Source: Desulfobotulus mexicanus (GTDB lineage: Bacteria; Desulfobacterota; Desulfobacteria; Desulfobacterales; ASO4-4). From it: DNA of 64,000 nt. Below, piece after piece: positions 33,267 to 41,729 of this stretch. The stretch spans positions 1-64,000 of the forward strand of contig NZ_VDMB01000015.1 of the NCBI RefSeq assembly GCF_006175995.1, in the 5' to 3' direction. The notes below the pieces were generated by a model that saw only the letters and a list, made by a program, of their open reading frames with translations, did no database searches and had not been told where the DNA came from. Within the stretch, counting starts at the first letter, position 1. Every line of letters begins with the position of its first letter. The translations under genes and the position numbers were made by a program.

Positions 33267-34823
33267 ATGAAAAAGATTGGTTTAACCATTATATGCACCC
33301 TGGCCCTGGTCTGTTTCGGTGCGGGTTCTTTATTTGCAAAGGAAATAAAACTGGCTTTTGACTCGGATCCGGTGTCCCTGGATCCCCACATGCAGCTTTC
33401 CGGTGGTATGCTGATGTATTCCCATCAGGTCTTTGATCCTCTGGTTCGCTGGACCCAGGAAATGGAGTATGAGCCCCGTCTTGCGGAAAAATGGGAACGT
33501 ATTGATGATCTTACCATGCGTTTTCATCTGCGCAAAGGGGTAAAATTTCATTCAGGAAATCCCTTTACTGCCAAAGACGTGGCCTGGACCATGAACCGGC
33601 TCAAGGAAAGTCAGGATTTTCGGGGTTTGTTTGAGGCCTTTGTGGAAGCCCGTCCTGTAGATGATCATACGGTGGACCTTATCACGGACCGGCCCTATGG
33701 TCTGGTCTTAAGCCTTGCCACCTATATTTTCCCCATGGACAGTGTTTTTTACACAGGCACCGATGCGCAGGGGCAGTCCAAAGGGCTTATTAACAAGACC
33801 GGCCCCAGTTTTGCCAATGTCAATGCTTCGGGTACAGGCCCCTTCATGGTAACTGCCCGTCAGCACGGGGTCCGTACGGTTTTTGATCGTTTTGAAGGAT
33901 ACTGGGATAAAAATTCTCCGGGAAATGTTTCCCGGATGATTCTGACCCCCATACGTAATGATGCTACCCGTGTGGCTGCCCTGCTTTCCGGAGATGTGGA
34001 CTTTATTGTTCCCGTGCCTCCCCAGGATCAGGACCGGATTGAGCGTCATAATGATGTGAAGCTTGTCACCATGTCAGGTACCCGCATTATCATGCTGCAG
34101 ATGAACCAGAAGCGCAGGCCTGAATTCCAGGATGCAAGGGTCAGGCAGGCCATTGTCTATGCGGTGAACAACAAGGGCATTGTGGACCGCATCATGCGGG
34201 GGCGTGCCACGGTGGCTGGGCAGCAGAGCCCCAAAGGTTATTCCGGTTATAATGAAAAACTGGTTCCCCGTTATGATCTGGACAAGGCCCGGAAGCTGAT
34301 GAAGGAAGCCGGTTATGAAAAGGGCTTTGAAGTTACCATGATAGCCCCCAATGATCGCTATGTTAATGATGCCCGAATTGCAGAAGCCATTGTGCCCATG
34401 CTGGCCCGTATCAATATAAGGGTGAATCTCCAGACCATGCCCAAGGCCCAGTACTGGGATGAATTTGATGCCCAGGTGGCGGATATTCAGCTCATCGGAT
34501 GGCATTCAGATACGGAAGACTCCGGTAACTTTACGGAGTACCTTGCCATGTGTCCCAATGTTGAAACTGGCTATGGTCAGTACAACTCCGGCAATTATTG
34601 CAACCCGAAGGTGGATGCGCTGACCCTGGCCTGTCAGACGGAAACGGACATGGAAAAGCGCAATGCCATGCTTAGGGAAATCGAGCAGATTCTTTATGAT
34701 GATGCGGCCTTTGTTCCTTTGCACTGGCAGGATCTTTCCTGGGCTGCCAGAAAAAATCTTGAAATTGAAAAGATTGTGAATGTACAGGATTTCCCCTATT
34801 TCGGGGATCTTGTGGTTAAATAA
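33267..34823 (+). CDS. peptide/nickel-type ABC transporter substrate-binding protein
   Basis: A 518-residue periplasmic binding protein of family 5 (DppA/OppA). The signal peptide is MKKIGLTIICTLALVCFGAG with cleavage near SLFA-KE. Family sequences are DSDPVSLDPHMQLSGG near the mature N-terminus, LRKGVKFHSGNPFTAKDVAWT (quoted in part: RKGVKFHSGNPFTAKDV, about 95) and VRQAIVYAVNNKGIVDRI (about 295). I chose the ATG at 33267, 4 bp past GGAGG. The ligand cannot be stated. The stop codon lies inside the 8-bp target duplication of MITE copy D. Confidence 0.9.
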   Translation: MKKIGLTIICTLALVCFGAGSLFAKEIKLAFDSDPVSLDPHMQLSGGMLMYSHQVFDPLVRWTQEMEYEPRLAEKWERIDDLTMRFHLRKGVKFHSGNPFTAKDVAWTMNRLKESQDFRGLFEAFVEARPVDDHTVDLITDRPYGLVLSLATYIFPMDSVFYTGTDAQGQSKGLINKTGPSFANVNASGTGPFMVTARQHGVRTVFDRFEGYWDKNSPGNVSRMILTPIRNDATRVAALLSGDVDFIVPVPPQDQDRIERHNDVKLVTMSGTRIIMLQMNQKRRPEFQDARVRQAIVYAVNNKGIVDRIMRGRATVAGQQSPKGYSGYNEKLVPRYDLDKARKLMKEAGYEKGFEVTMIAPNDRYVNDARIAEAIVPMLARINIRVNLQTMPKAQYWDEFDAQVADIQLIGWHSDTEDSGNFTEYLAMCPNVETGYGQYNSGNYCNPKVDALTLACQTETDMEKRNAMLREIEQILYDDAAFVPLHWQDLSWAARKNLEIEKIVNVQDFPYFGDLVVK

Positions 34824-34826
34824 AAA

Positions 34827-35005
34827 GTAACTGTTCAGCACAGTTTTCCAAGTACCATGCTTGCAAGACAGATGCACAGGCCTTCAAAGCTCTGATCCGA
34901 AACGATTGCAATGTCACTTGCAAATAGCCACGGAGCCTTGCAACAGTACGAAGCTGCTGCAACTACAGCCTTGGTAGTTTGGAATAAACTGTGCTGAATA
35001 ATTAC
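34827..35005. mobile_element. MITE copy D, internally deleted, within the peptide-transporter operon
   Basis: A 179-bp element with ends GTAACTGTTCAGCACAGTTT and the complement of GTAATTATTCAGCACAGTTT. It is flanked by a perfect 8-bp duplication AATAAAAA (34819-34826 and 35006-35013). It lacks about 170 bp of the interior present in copy B and is in the opposite orientation to copies A-C. Confidence 0.9.
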
Positions 35006-35238
35006 AATAAAAAGGCTTTCGGCAAGGCACATGGAAGGAGGCCTGTTCTTTTTCCTGTGTCTTTGTTTTTTTCAGCACTCAAACCGGATAAACGGATCTT
35101 CACCGGGCGGTCTTATCCATTTTGAGGGCCGTAAAAAACGGACTGAACATCTTTGCATTTTTGTGTTATGTTTTTATGTTTTTCGTCCGGATAGTGTCCG
35201 GGCGGTGGTATGAACCCCTAAGCCTTCAGGTTGTTTTC

Positions 35239-36213
35239 ATGTTTGCATTCCTTGTGCGCCGGATCAGTCAGGCGGTGTTTGTCATGCTGGTGATCAGTCT
35301 TCTGGGTTTTTCAATCCGGCATCAGATTGGAGATCCTGTTAGGGATCTGGTGGGCGTCAGTGTCTCCGTTGCAGAACGTGAGGCCCTGCGGGATGAACTG
35401 GGCCTGAATGATCCATTTCATGTACAGTATCTCCGTTTTTTAAAGGGTATTCTTAAAGGAGATCTGGGCCAGTCCTTTTTCTTTAAAAAACCAGCACTGG
35501 ATGTGATTCTGGCCAAGATGCCCGCCACGCTGGAGCTTGTATTCTGCGCCGGGGTGATTATCGTGGTTTTTTCCATTCCTCTGGGTATGTATGCCGCCAT
35601 ACGGCCCAGAAGTTTTTTCTCAAGAATCATCATGGGTGGCAGTATTGTGGGGGTTTCCATACCTGTTTTCCTTACTGCTATCCTTCTGATCTATCTTTTC
35701 TCCGTGATTCTGGGCTGGCTGCCCTCATACGGGCGGGGGGATCTGGTCATGGTGGGTGGCTGGCAGACGGGTATGCTTACCGTAGATGGCTGGTTGCACC
35801 TTATTTTGCCCTCCATTGCCCTTTCTTCCATTATGCTGCCCCTTTTCATCCGTCTGATCCGTTCGGAAATGATGGAAGTACTTGAAACGGAATATATCAA
35901 GTTTGCCCATGCCAAGGGGCTTTCGAAGATCAGGGTGTGGCTGGTGCATGGTTTCAGAAATACCCTGCTTCCCGTTATTACCGTGGGGGGGGTGCAGATC
36001 GGCACCATGATTGCCTTTACCATTCTCACGGAAACGGTATTTCAGTGGCATGGCATGGGTTTTATGTTTCTGGAGGCGGTGCAGCGTGCGGACACCTCTC
36101 TTCTGGTGGCCTACCTTATGGTGGTGGGCTTTCTCTTTGTGGTGGTGAATACCCTGGTGGATATTCTCTACGGTATTGTTAACCCCAAGGTTCGGGTATC
36201 AGGCAGGCAATAA
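35239..36213 (+). CDS. peptide ABC transporter permease (DppB-like)
   Basis: A 324-residue inner-membrane permease with six helices. The N-terminal RRISQAVFVMLVISLLGFSI and GDPVRDL are typical of DppB. The EAA loop is EYIKFAHAKGLSKIRVWLVH (about 217-236), followed by NTLLPVITVGGVQ. I chose the ATG at 35239, where the family-like sequence begins; its ribosome site is weak. The gene is 415 bp from the binding-protein gene, partly because of MITE copy D. Confidence 0.88.
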   Translation: MFAFLVRRISQAVFVMLVISLLGFSIRHQIGDPVRDLVGVSVSVAEREALRDELGLNDPFHVQYLRFLKGILKGDLGQSFFFKKPALDVILAKMPATLELVFCAGVIIVVFSIPLGMYAAIRPRSFFSRIIMGGSIVGVSIPVFLTAILLIYLFSVILGWLPSYGRGDLVMVGGWQTGMLTVDGWLHLILPSIALSSIMLPLFIRLIRSEMMEVLETEYIKFAHAKGLSKIRVWLVHGFRNTLLPVITVGGVQIGTMIAFTILTETVFQWHGMGFMFLEAVQRADTSLLVAYLMVVGFLFVVVNTLVDILYGIVNPKVRVSGRQ

Positions 36214-37131
36214 ATGACACGCTGGCAGGCATTCAAAGATTCCTATTTTCTATACAGTTTCAAAAGAGACAAGGTGGCGGTAACAAGTTTTGTTATCTTT
36301 TTGCTGCTTCTGGTGATGGCTTTTTCCGCACCCTGGACAGCCCCCCACAATCCCTATGACACAGCCACCATAGACATCATGGATTCCAACCTTCCTCCGG
36401 CCTGGATGGATGAAGGAGAAACCAGATTTGTTCTGGGAACGGATATTCAGGGCAGGGATCTGCTTTCCACCATGATGTACGGCATGCGGGTGTCCATTCT
36501 CATCGGGCTGGGTGCTGTGGTGTTGCAGGCAGTGCTGGGGATCTTCATCGGCCTTGTGGCGGGTTATGCGGGAGGAAGGGTGGATGCCTTTCTCATGCGC
36601 CTTGCGGATGTGCAGCTCTCCTTTTCCACCCTCATGGTTGCCATTTTCATATCTGCAATATTCCAGACGGCCTTTGGTGCCGGACGCTATGAGCAGATGG
36701 CCGTACCAATTCTGATCCTTGTGATCGGTCTTGCGGAGTGGCCCCAGTATGCCAGAACCGTGCGGGCTTCTGTGCTGGGGGAAAAGGGAAAGGAGTATGT
36801 GGAGGCGGCCCGTGTGATCGGTCTTCCTTCCATGCGTATCATGTTTCGGCATATTCTTCCCAATACCCTGTCTCCGGTGCTGGTTATTTCCACGGTACAG
36901 GTGGCCAATGCCGTAATGAGTGAGGCGGCCCTTTCCTTTCTGGGGCTGGGGATGCCCGTGACCCGTCCTTCCTTAGGCTCCCTCATCAATTCCGGTTTTG
37001 AGTACATTTTTTCCGGATCCTGGTGGATTACCCTGTTTCCGGGTTTTTTGCTGGTGCTGCTGGTGCTGGTGATCAATCTTTTGGGGGACTGGTTGCGTGA
37101 TGTGCTTAACCCCAAGCTTTACAAGGGATAG
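36214..37131 (+). CDS. peptide ABC transporter permease (DppC-like)
   Basis: A 305-residue six-helix permease. The N-terminal cytoplasmic stretch and first helix are followed by LGTDIQGRDLLSTMMYGMRV (about 73-92), the DppC/OppC L-G-T-D-x-x-G-R-D motif. The EAA loop is EYVEAARVIGLPSMRIMFRH. It begins directly after the dppB-like stop codon. Confidence 0.9.
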   Translation: MTRWQAFKDSYFLYSFKRDKVAVTSFVIFLLLLVMAFSAPWTAPHNPYDTATIDIMDSNLPPAWMDEGETRFVLGTDIQGRDLLSTMMYGMRVSILIGLGAVVLQAVLGIFIGLVAGYAGGRVDAFLMRLADVQLSFSTLMVAIFISAIFQTAFGAGRYEQMAVPILILVIGLAEWPQYARTVRASVLGEKGKEYVEAARVIGLPSMRIMFRHILPNTLSPVLVISTVQVANAVMSEAALSFLGLGMPVTRPSLGSLINSGFEYIFSGSWWITLFPGFLLVLLVLVINLLGDWLRDVLNPKLYKG

Positions 37132-37136
37132 TCTTT

Positions 37137-38105
37137 ATGAATCATCTGCTTGAAATCAGGGAGCTTGAGGTGCGTTTTGCCCTGCGTTCCGGAGATCTGA
37201 CCGCCATTAACCGCATTGGCTTTATCCTTGAAAAGGGTGAGCGAATGGGGCTTGTGGGAGAATCCGGGGCGGGAAAGTCCGTGACGGGTTTTTCCATTTT
37301 AAATCTCATCAGCAAGCCGGGTTACATTGCCGGAGGAAGTATTCTTTTCCGGGGAAGGGATCTGGCGGCTTTTACGCCTGAGGAGATGCGTTCAGTTCGG
37401 GGAAACCGCATCAGCATGATTTTTCAGGATCCCATGATGACCCTGAATCCTGTCATGACCATCGGGGATCAGATGACAGAAGGTCTCATGGCCCACAGAA
37501 AGATTTCCCGTGCTTCCGCAGAAGCCCTTGCCGTGGAGAAGCTGCAGGCCGTGCACATACCTTCCCCAGAAGCCCGGCTGCGTCAGTATCCCCATGAGTT
37601 TTCAGGGGGCATGCGTCAGCGCATCGTTATTGCCATTGCCCTCCTCACGGACCCGGATCTCATCATTGCTGATGAACCCACCACGGCTCTGGATGTGACC
37701 ATTCAGGCTGAAATCATGGATCTTCTTCTGGAGCTTTGTACCCTGAAGGATATGGCCATGATTCTCATTACCCATGATCTGGGGGTGGTGAGTCAGGTGA
37801 CGGAAAAGATTGCCGTAATGTATGCGGGCAGAATCGTGGAAACAGGCTCTACGGAAAATATTGTGGCCAGACCCCAGCATCCCTATACTCAGGGTCTTAT
37901 CCGGGCTTTACCCGGCAGCAGGGAACCCGGCAGCAGGTTGTATCAGATTCCCGGATCCATGCCCAATCTTTCTGCAATTCCAAAGGGATGTGCCTTTAAT
38001 CCCCGTTGTGAAAGGGCAGAGGAAATCTGTCGTCAGGAAGTGCCTGAGCTTTTGAAGAGGGGCGCTTTTCAGCGGCTGGTGGCCTGTCATATGGTGGGTG
38101 TGTGA
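37137..38105 (+). CDS. peptide ABC transporter ATPase (DppD-like)
   Basis: A 322-residue cytoplasmic ATPase. Walker A GLVGESGAGKSVTG (about 38-51), Q-loop MIFQDPMMTLNPVM, signature EFSGGMRQRIVIA (about 154-166), Walker B DLIIADEPTTALD (about 176-188). The C-terminal oligopeptide domain has CAFNPRCERAEEIC, a cysteine motif that in some relatives binds a 4Fe-4S cluster. It is five bases from the upstream permease. Confidence 0.9.
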   Translation: MNHLLEIRELEVRFALRSGDLTAINRIGFILEKGERMGLVGESGAGKSVTGFSILNLISKPGYIAGGSILFRGRDLAAFTPEEMRSVRGNRISMIFQDPMMTLNPVMTIGDQMTEGLMAHRKISRASAEALAVEKLQAVHIPSPEARLRQYPHEFSGGMRQRIVIAIALLTDPDLIIADEPTTALDVTIQAEIMDLLLELCTLKDMAMILITHDLGVVSQVTEKIAVMYAGRIVETGSTENIVARPQHPYTQGLIRALPGSREPGSRLYQIPGSMPNLSAIPKGCAFNPRCERAEEICRQEVPELLKRGAFQRLVACHMVGV

Positions 38106-38155
38106 CCTTGTTTTTTATTGTTATGATGCTGTCTATATGAAGGAAGGAAGAACTC

Positions 38156-39178
38156 ATGCTTGAAAAATCAGCCCTTGTGACCCTGAACAAGGTGGTCAAG
38201 CATTTTGATATATCCGGTGGATTTCTGGAACAGCTTCGTTTCAAGGGGTTTCGTCCCCGGCTGGAACAGAAAAAAGTGCATGCCATCAATGATGTGAGCC
38301 TTGCCATAGAGCCGGGAGAGATCCTGAGCGTTGTGGGAGAATCAGGCTGCGGAAAGTCCACTCTGGCCCGTACGGTTATGGGGCTTTATGCTCCTGATTC
38401 CGGGGAAATCTACTATGAAAATACCCGCATCGATACCCTGGACAGCTCGCAGATGCTGGTACACCGTAAAAAAATGCAGATGATTTTTCAGGACCCTTAC
38501 GCATCCCTGAACCCCCGCATGACGGTACGGCAGACCCTTGAAGAGCCTTTGCGTTTTCATCAACCCTCCATCTCCGAGGGTGAGGTGAAGGACAGGGTGG
38601 CAGAAGTGATGGAGCAGGTGGGGGTGAATCCTGTGTGGGGTGAGCGTTATCCCCATGAGTTTTCCGGGGGACAGCGTCAGCGGGTTTCCATTGCACGGGC
38701 CCTGATGGTGGATCCTGAGTTCATTGTGGCGGACGAACCCATATCCGCTCTGGACGTGTCCATTCAGGCGCAGATTCTGAATCTTCTCATGGAGGCCAGA
38801 GAGCAGCGGGGTCTGACCTATATGATTATTACCCATGACCTTTCCGTGGTGGCCCATGTGTCCACCCGGGTGGCGGTGATGTATCTGGGAACACTTTGTG
38901 AGGTGGCTCCGGCGGCCAATCTTTTTGAAACGGCAAAGCATCCTTATACAAGGGCGCTTCTTTCCGCCATTCCGAAGCTGGGTCAGAAAAAACCCCAGCA
39001 TATCAAGCTTAAGGGAGAAGTCCCAACCCCCATTCTTTTGCCTTCGGGCTGTGTTTTCCATGGCCGCTGTCTTTATGCCAATGAGCGCTGCCGCAGGGAA
39101 GTTCCCCGGCTTCTGGCTTTAAGTTCAGGTGTGCAGGTGGCCTGTCATGGCGTGGAGGAAGGAAGGGTGCTGGACTGA
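38156..39178 (+). CDS. peptide ABC transporter ATPase (DppF-like)
   Basis: A 340-residue second ATPase. Walker A SVVGESGCGKSTLART (about 59-74), MIFQDPYASLNPRMTV, signature EFSGGQRQRVSIA, Walker B EFIVADEPISALD. The C-terminal CVFHGRCLYANERC matches the DppF oligopeptide domain. It ends the operon and overlaps the convergent corC-like gene by 34 bp. Confidence 0.9.
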   Translation: MLEKSALVTLNKVVKHFDISGGFLEQLRFKGFRPRLEQKKVHAINDVSLAIEPGEILSVVGESGCGKSTLARTVMGLYAPDSGEIYYENTRIDTLDSSQMLVHRKKMQMIFQDPYASLNPRMTVRQTLEEPLRFHQPSISEGEVKDRVAEVMEQVGVNPVWGERYPHEFSGGQRQRVSIARALMVDPEFIVADEPISALDVSIQAQILNLLMEAREQRGLTYMIITHDLSVVAHVSTRVAVMYLGTLCEVAPAANLFETAKHPYTRALLSAIPKLGQKKPQHIKLKGEVPTPILLPSGCVFHGRCLYANERCRREVPRLLALSSGVQVACHGVEEGRVLD

Positions 39179-40425
39179 TCTTCTTCTTCCGCTGCGGCCA
39201 TACCGGGAGGCGCATATTTGACCCGCAGCTTCAGAATGCGGTTGCCGTCCATGGTCATGACGCTGATCATGTAGGAAGCCACCACAAAGGTCTGGTCTTC
39301 GCTGGGGATACGGCCGATGTGGTGCAGGAGAAAGCCTGAAAGGGTATCGTAGTCCGGGGATTCGGGCAGGGTTTCGGGTATTACCCTGTTCACATCCTCC
39401 ACAGGGATTTTACCCAGAATCACCCACTCTTTTTCAGCCACTTCCTTTATCAGAACTTCGTCCTTGTCCGATTCATCGGAAATTTCTCCTACAATCTCTT
39501 CCAGAACATCTTCCAGGGTTACAAGACCGCAAACTCCGCCGTACTCATCCACCACAATGGCCATGTGCTGTTTTCTGGCCTTGAACTGGGTCAGCAGGGT
39601 ATCGATTTTTTTGGACTCAGGGATGAAATAGGGTTTGCGCATGATTTCCCTGAAATCCGGCAGCCGGCCATGGGTGGTCTGAAAGCGGAATATGTCGCCC
39701 ACGTGCATGACTCCTACCACTTCGTCAAGGCTGCCCTCGATGAGGGGGACGCGGGAAAAACCCGATGCCAGAATAGCCGGAAGATCAGGTTTTTCTTCCA
39801 GATCCGCCACAAACATATCCCTTCTGGGTGTCATGATGTTGTAGGCAGGTATATCATCGAAATCAAAAATATTGCGTATAAATTCTTTTTCCTCTTCCTT
39901 GATTTCACCCTCTTCTTCGCCTACCTCCACAATGGAAATGAGTTCTTCTTCGGTGATGGTGGGCAGGCGCTGCAGCCGTCCTGTGAGCAGGGGTACAAAA
40001 TCCAGAAGAAAAATCAAAGGGTAACAGATAAAGGAAAACCAGCGAATGGGAAAGATTACCAGGCGGGCAATGAGAAGATTGTTCTGGGTGGCCAGGGATT
40101 TGGGTATGATTTCCCCGAAGATCAGCAGCATCAGGGTCATGATACCGGTGACTATACCGATGGCATTGCTTTCAAACTGCTGGATGGCAAGGGCTGTGGC
40201 AATGGCCGAACCTCCAACGTTGACAAGGTTGTTGCCGATGAGGATTGTTGCCAGCAGGCGGTGGGGCCTGCTTTTCATTTCAAGGATCAGTTTGTCGGCT
40301 CGCCCCCCTTCCTTGGCCATGTGATGGGCTCTGGCCCTGGAAATGGAAAAAAGGGCTGTTTCCGAGCTGGAAAAAAAACCTGAAAGCAAAAGACAGATAA
40401 AAAGAAGTATGAGATGGAAAGTCAT
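39145..40425 (-). CDS. CNNM/CorC-HlyC-type transporter
   Basis: A 426-residue membrane protein of the DUF21-CBS-CorC_HlyC family, linked to Mg2+/Co2+ export. The DUF21 membrane part (1-170) includes GFFSSSETALFSISRAR (about 15-31). Two CBS domains follow (about 195-320, with TPRRDMFVADLEEK and VDEYGGVCGLVTLEDVLEE). The C-terminal CorC_HlyC domain has YDTLSGFLLHHIGRIP. I chose the ATG at 40425, where the membrane helix begins. It overlaps the end of the DppF-like gene on the opposite strand. Confidence 0.85.
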   Translation of the reverse strand: MTFHLILLFICLLLSGFFSSSETALFSISRARAHHMAKEGGRADKLILEMKSRPHRLLATILIGNNLVNVGGSAIATALAIQQFESNAIGIVTGIMTLMLLIFGEIIPKSLATQNNLLIARLVIFPIRWFSFICYPLIFLLDFVPLLTGRLQRLPTITEEELISIVEVGEEEGEIKEEEKEFIRNIFDFDDIPAYNIMTPRRDMFVADLEEKPDLPAILASGFSRVPLIEGSLDEVVGVMHVGDIFRFQTTHGRLPDFREIMRKPYFIPESKKIDTLLTQFKARKQHMAIVVDEYGGVCGLVTLEDVLEEIVGEISDESDKDEVLIKEVAEKEWVILGKIPVEDVNRVIPETLPESPDYDTLSGFLLHHIGRIPSEDQTFVVASYMISVMTMDGNRILKLRVKYAPPGMAAAEEEDQSSTLPSSTP

Positions 40426-40941
40426 GGGTCGGATCACCGTCAGTAGCGGAGATCACAGCCTCCTTTCGGATTTGTGTTTGGTCTGTATGCTAAAAAGTTT
40501 CTGGTATGGGGAGTTCATTCCAAGGGCAAGAATATCATGATTGAATTTAATTCTCTTATGTTTTGTCAATTCTGCTTTAAAAGGTCTTTTTTTATTAATG
40601 TCAATAATAAATCCTTCATCGGGATACTGCAAGTGAGTTCCCGTAAAAAAGAAATCAGATGATAAGTTTGACGCAGTCATTATTTTACGGGCAGCTGCCC
40701 TGCCCGTAGATTCTGAGAGGTTTACATGAGACCCTCGTTTCGGAAATAGAGAGTATTGTTTTATTCGCTGGTAACGCAGCCGTGTTAGGGTTTTTGTCAT
40801 AAAGCAAGGTCTGCAGTTAAACAGAATGGTTCAAGCTGACGAATGAACCTTGTTTTGTGCGCTGCAATGGGTTAGGATCTGCAAATGCCTTTTTGTGGAA
40901 AAGGGCATTTACTATAAACCGTTGAATATTATAGGTGGATT
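40426..40941. other. intergenic region with two hairpins
   Basis: No gene was recognised in 516 bp; a 115-codon frame on the minus strand has no ribosome site or family-like features. TACGGGCAG/CTGCCCGTA forms a perfect 9-bp stem at 40686-40708. AAATGCCTTT/AAAGGGCATTT forms an imperfect stem near 40884-40910, about 35 bp before the next gene, where it could act as an attenuator or insulator. Confidence 0.45.
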
Positions 40942-41322
40942 ATGCTTTCGGTACATGCGGATGCAAAAAATAATCGTTTGTACATTGTCATCGGAGTTCT
41001 GGAATCCCATGAAGAGATTCATGGCCTTCTGGATGAGGTGGAAGCCATATTGCCTGCCTTGTCTCCCGGATTTTCCTGCATAACGGATCTCCGGGAGTAT
41101 CGGCGCATTGGAGATGCCGGAGAAGAACTAATTTTTCAGGTGCAGAAGGTGCTGAAGGATGCAGGCATTGCAAGGGCTGTGAGGGTGGAGAGGCGACAGG
41201 CACTTCCCGAGCACGTGCAGTTCGAGGCTGGGAGTCTTGAGGCTGGCTACCCCACCCATCTCGTTAGGACCATGGAGGAGGCGGACAGCCTTCTGGAACG
41301 ACTGGAAGCGGTTTCGGCCTGA
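40942..41322 (+). CDS. small protein of unknown function, paralogue of 46785-47204
   Basis: A 126-residue soluble alpha/beta protein without signal or membrane helix. It shares an arrangement with the protein at 46785-47204: K-x-N-R-L-Y-I near the N-terminus, GFSCITDLREY against GFTILSDLRNF in the middle, VQKVLKDAGI against VQQKLKKLGA, and a C-terminal EEAD motif. I recognise no named family; the fold pattern (strand, helix, strand with D-L-R) is reminiscent of STAS/SpoIIAA-like proteins. It is preceded by GGTGGATT before the ATG and followed by MITE copy E. Confidence 0.65.
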   Translation: MLSVHADAKNNRLYIVIGVLESHEEIHGLLDEVEAILPALSPGFSCITDLREYRRIGDAGEELIFQVQKVLKDAGIARAVRVERRQALPEHVQFEAGSLEAGYPTHLVRTMEEADSLLERLEAVSA

Positions 41323-41349
41323 GACCCTCCCTTAAAGCTTGTGGTCTTT

Positions 41350-41715
41350 GTAATCGTTCAGCACAATTTTCTAACTTCATTACCTGTCAGGCAGATGCAC
41401 AGGCACCAAAAGCTATTTGCCCGTGACGCACTTATTCTTAGAGCTGCTTTCCCTGTGCGGAAGCGGCAAAAACTCCCCGCCACAGGCAGGATGAACACGC
41501 TGTATTTGTTGCGACTCAGACAGTTTGCTGCTTCTATTAGCACTCCGGCACTCAAGCTTGCAAAAGCCCATTGTTTTCATCGCAGGCTTTGGGTTTATGG
41601 CTTGAGTGTCGGAATCCGAAACCATTGCAACGTCACTTGCAAATAGCCAGGATGCCTTGCAACAGTACGAAGCTGCTGTAATTACAGCCATGACTGGTAT
41701 GGAGCTGTGGTTTTG
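41350..41715. mobile_element. MITE copy E with a nested palindromic insertion
   Basis: The left end GTAATCGTTCAGCACAATTT is recognisable; the right end has decayed. The interior aligns with copies B and D in the D orientation. It carries about 65 extra bp bounded by CCGGCACTCAAGC (41545-41557) and GCTTGAGTGTCGG (41600-41612), which are inverted repeats with one mismatch and are absent from the other copies. Confidence 0.7.
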
Positions 41716-41729
41716 ATTTGTTTTTGCAA

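Noticed and set aside
40453-40800. 115-codon frame on the minus strand between the CorC-type gene and the small protein gene
   Set aside because: No ribosome site, no family-like motif, and it contains a strong hairpin; treated as non-coding.
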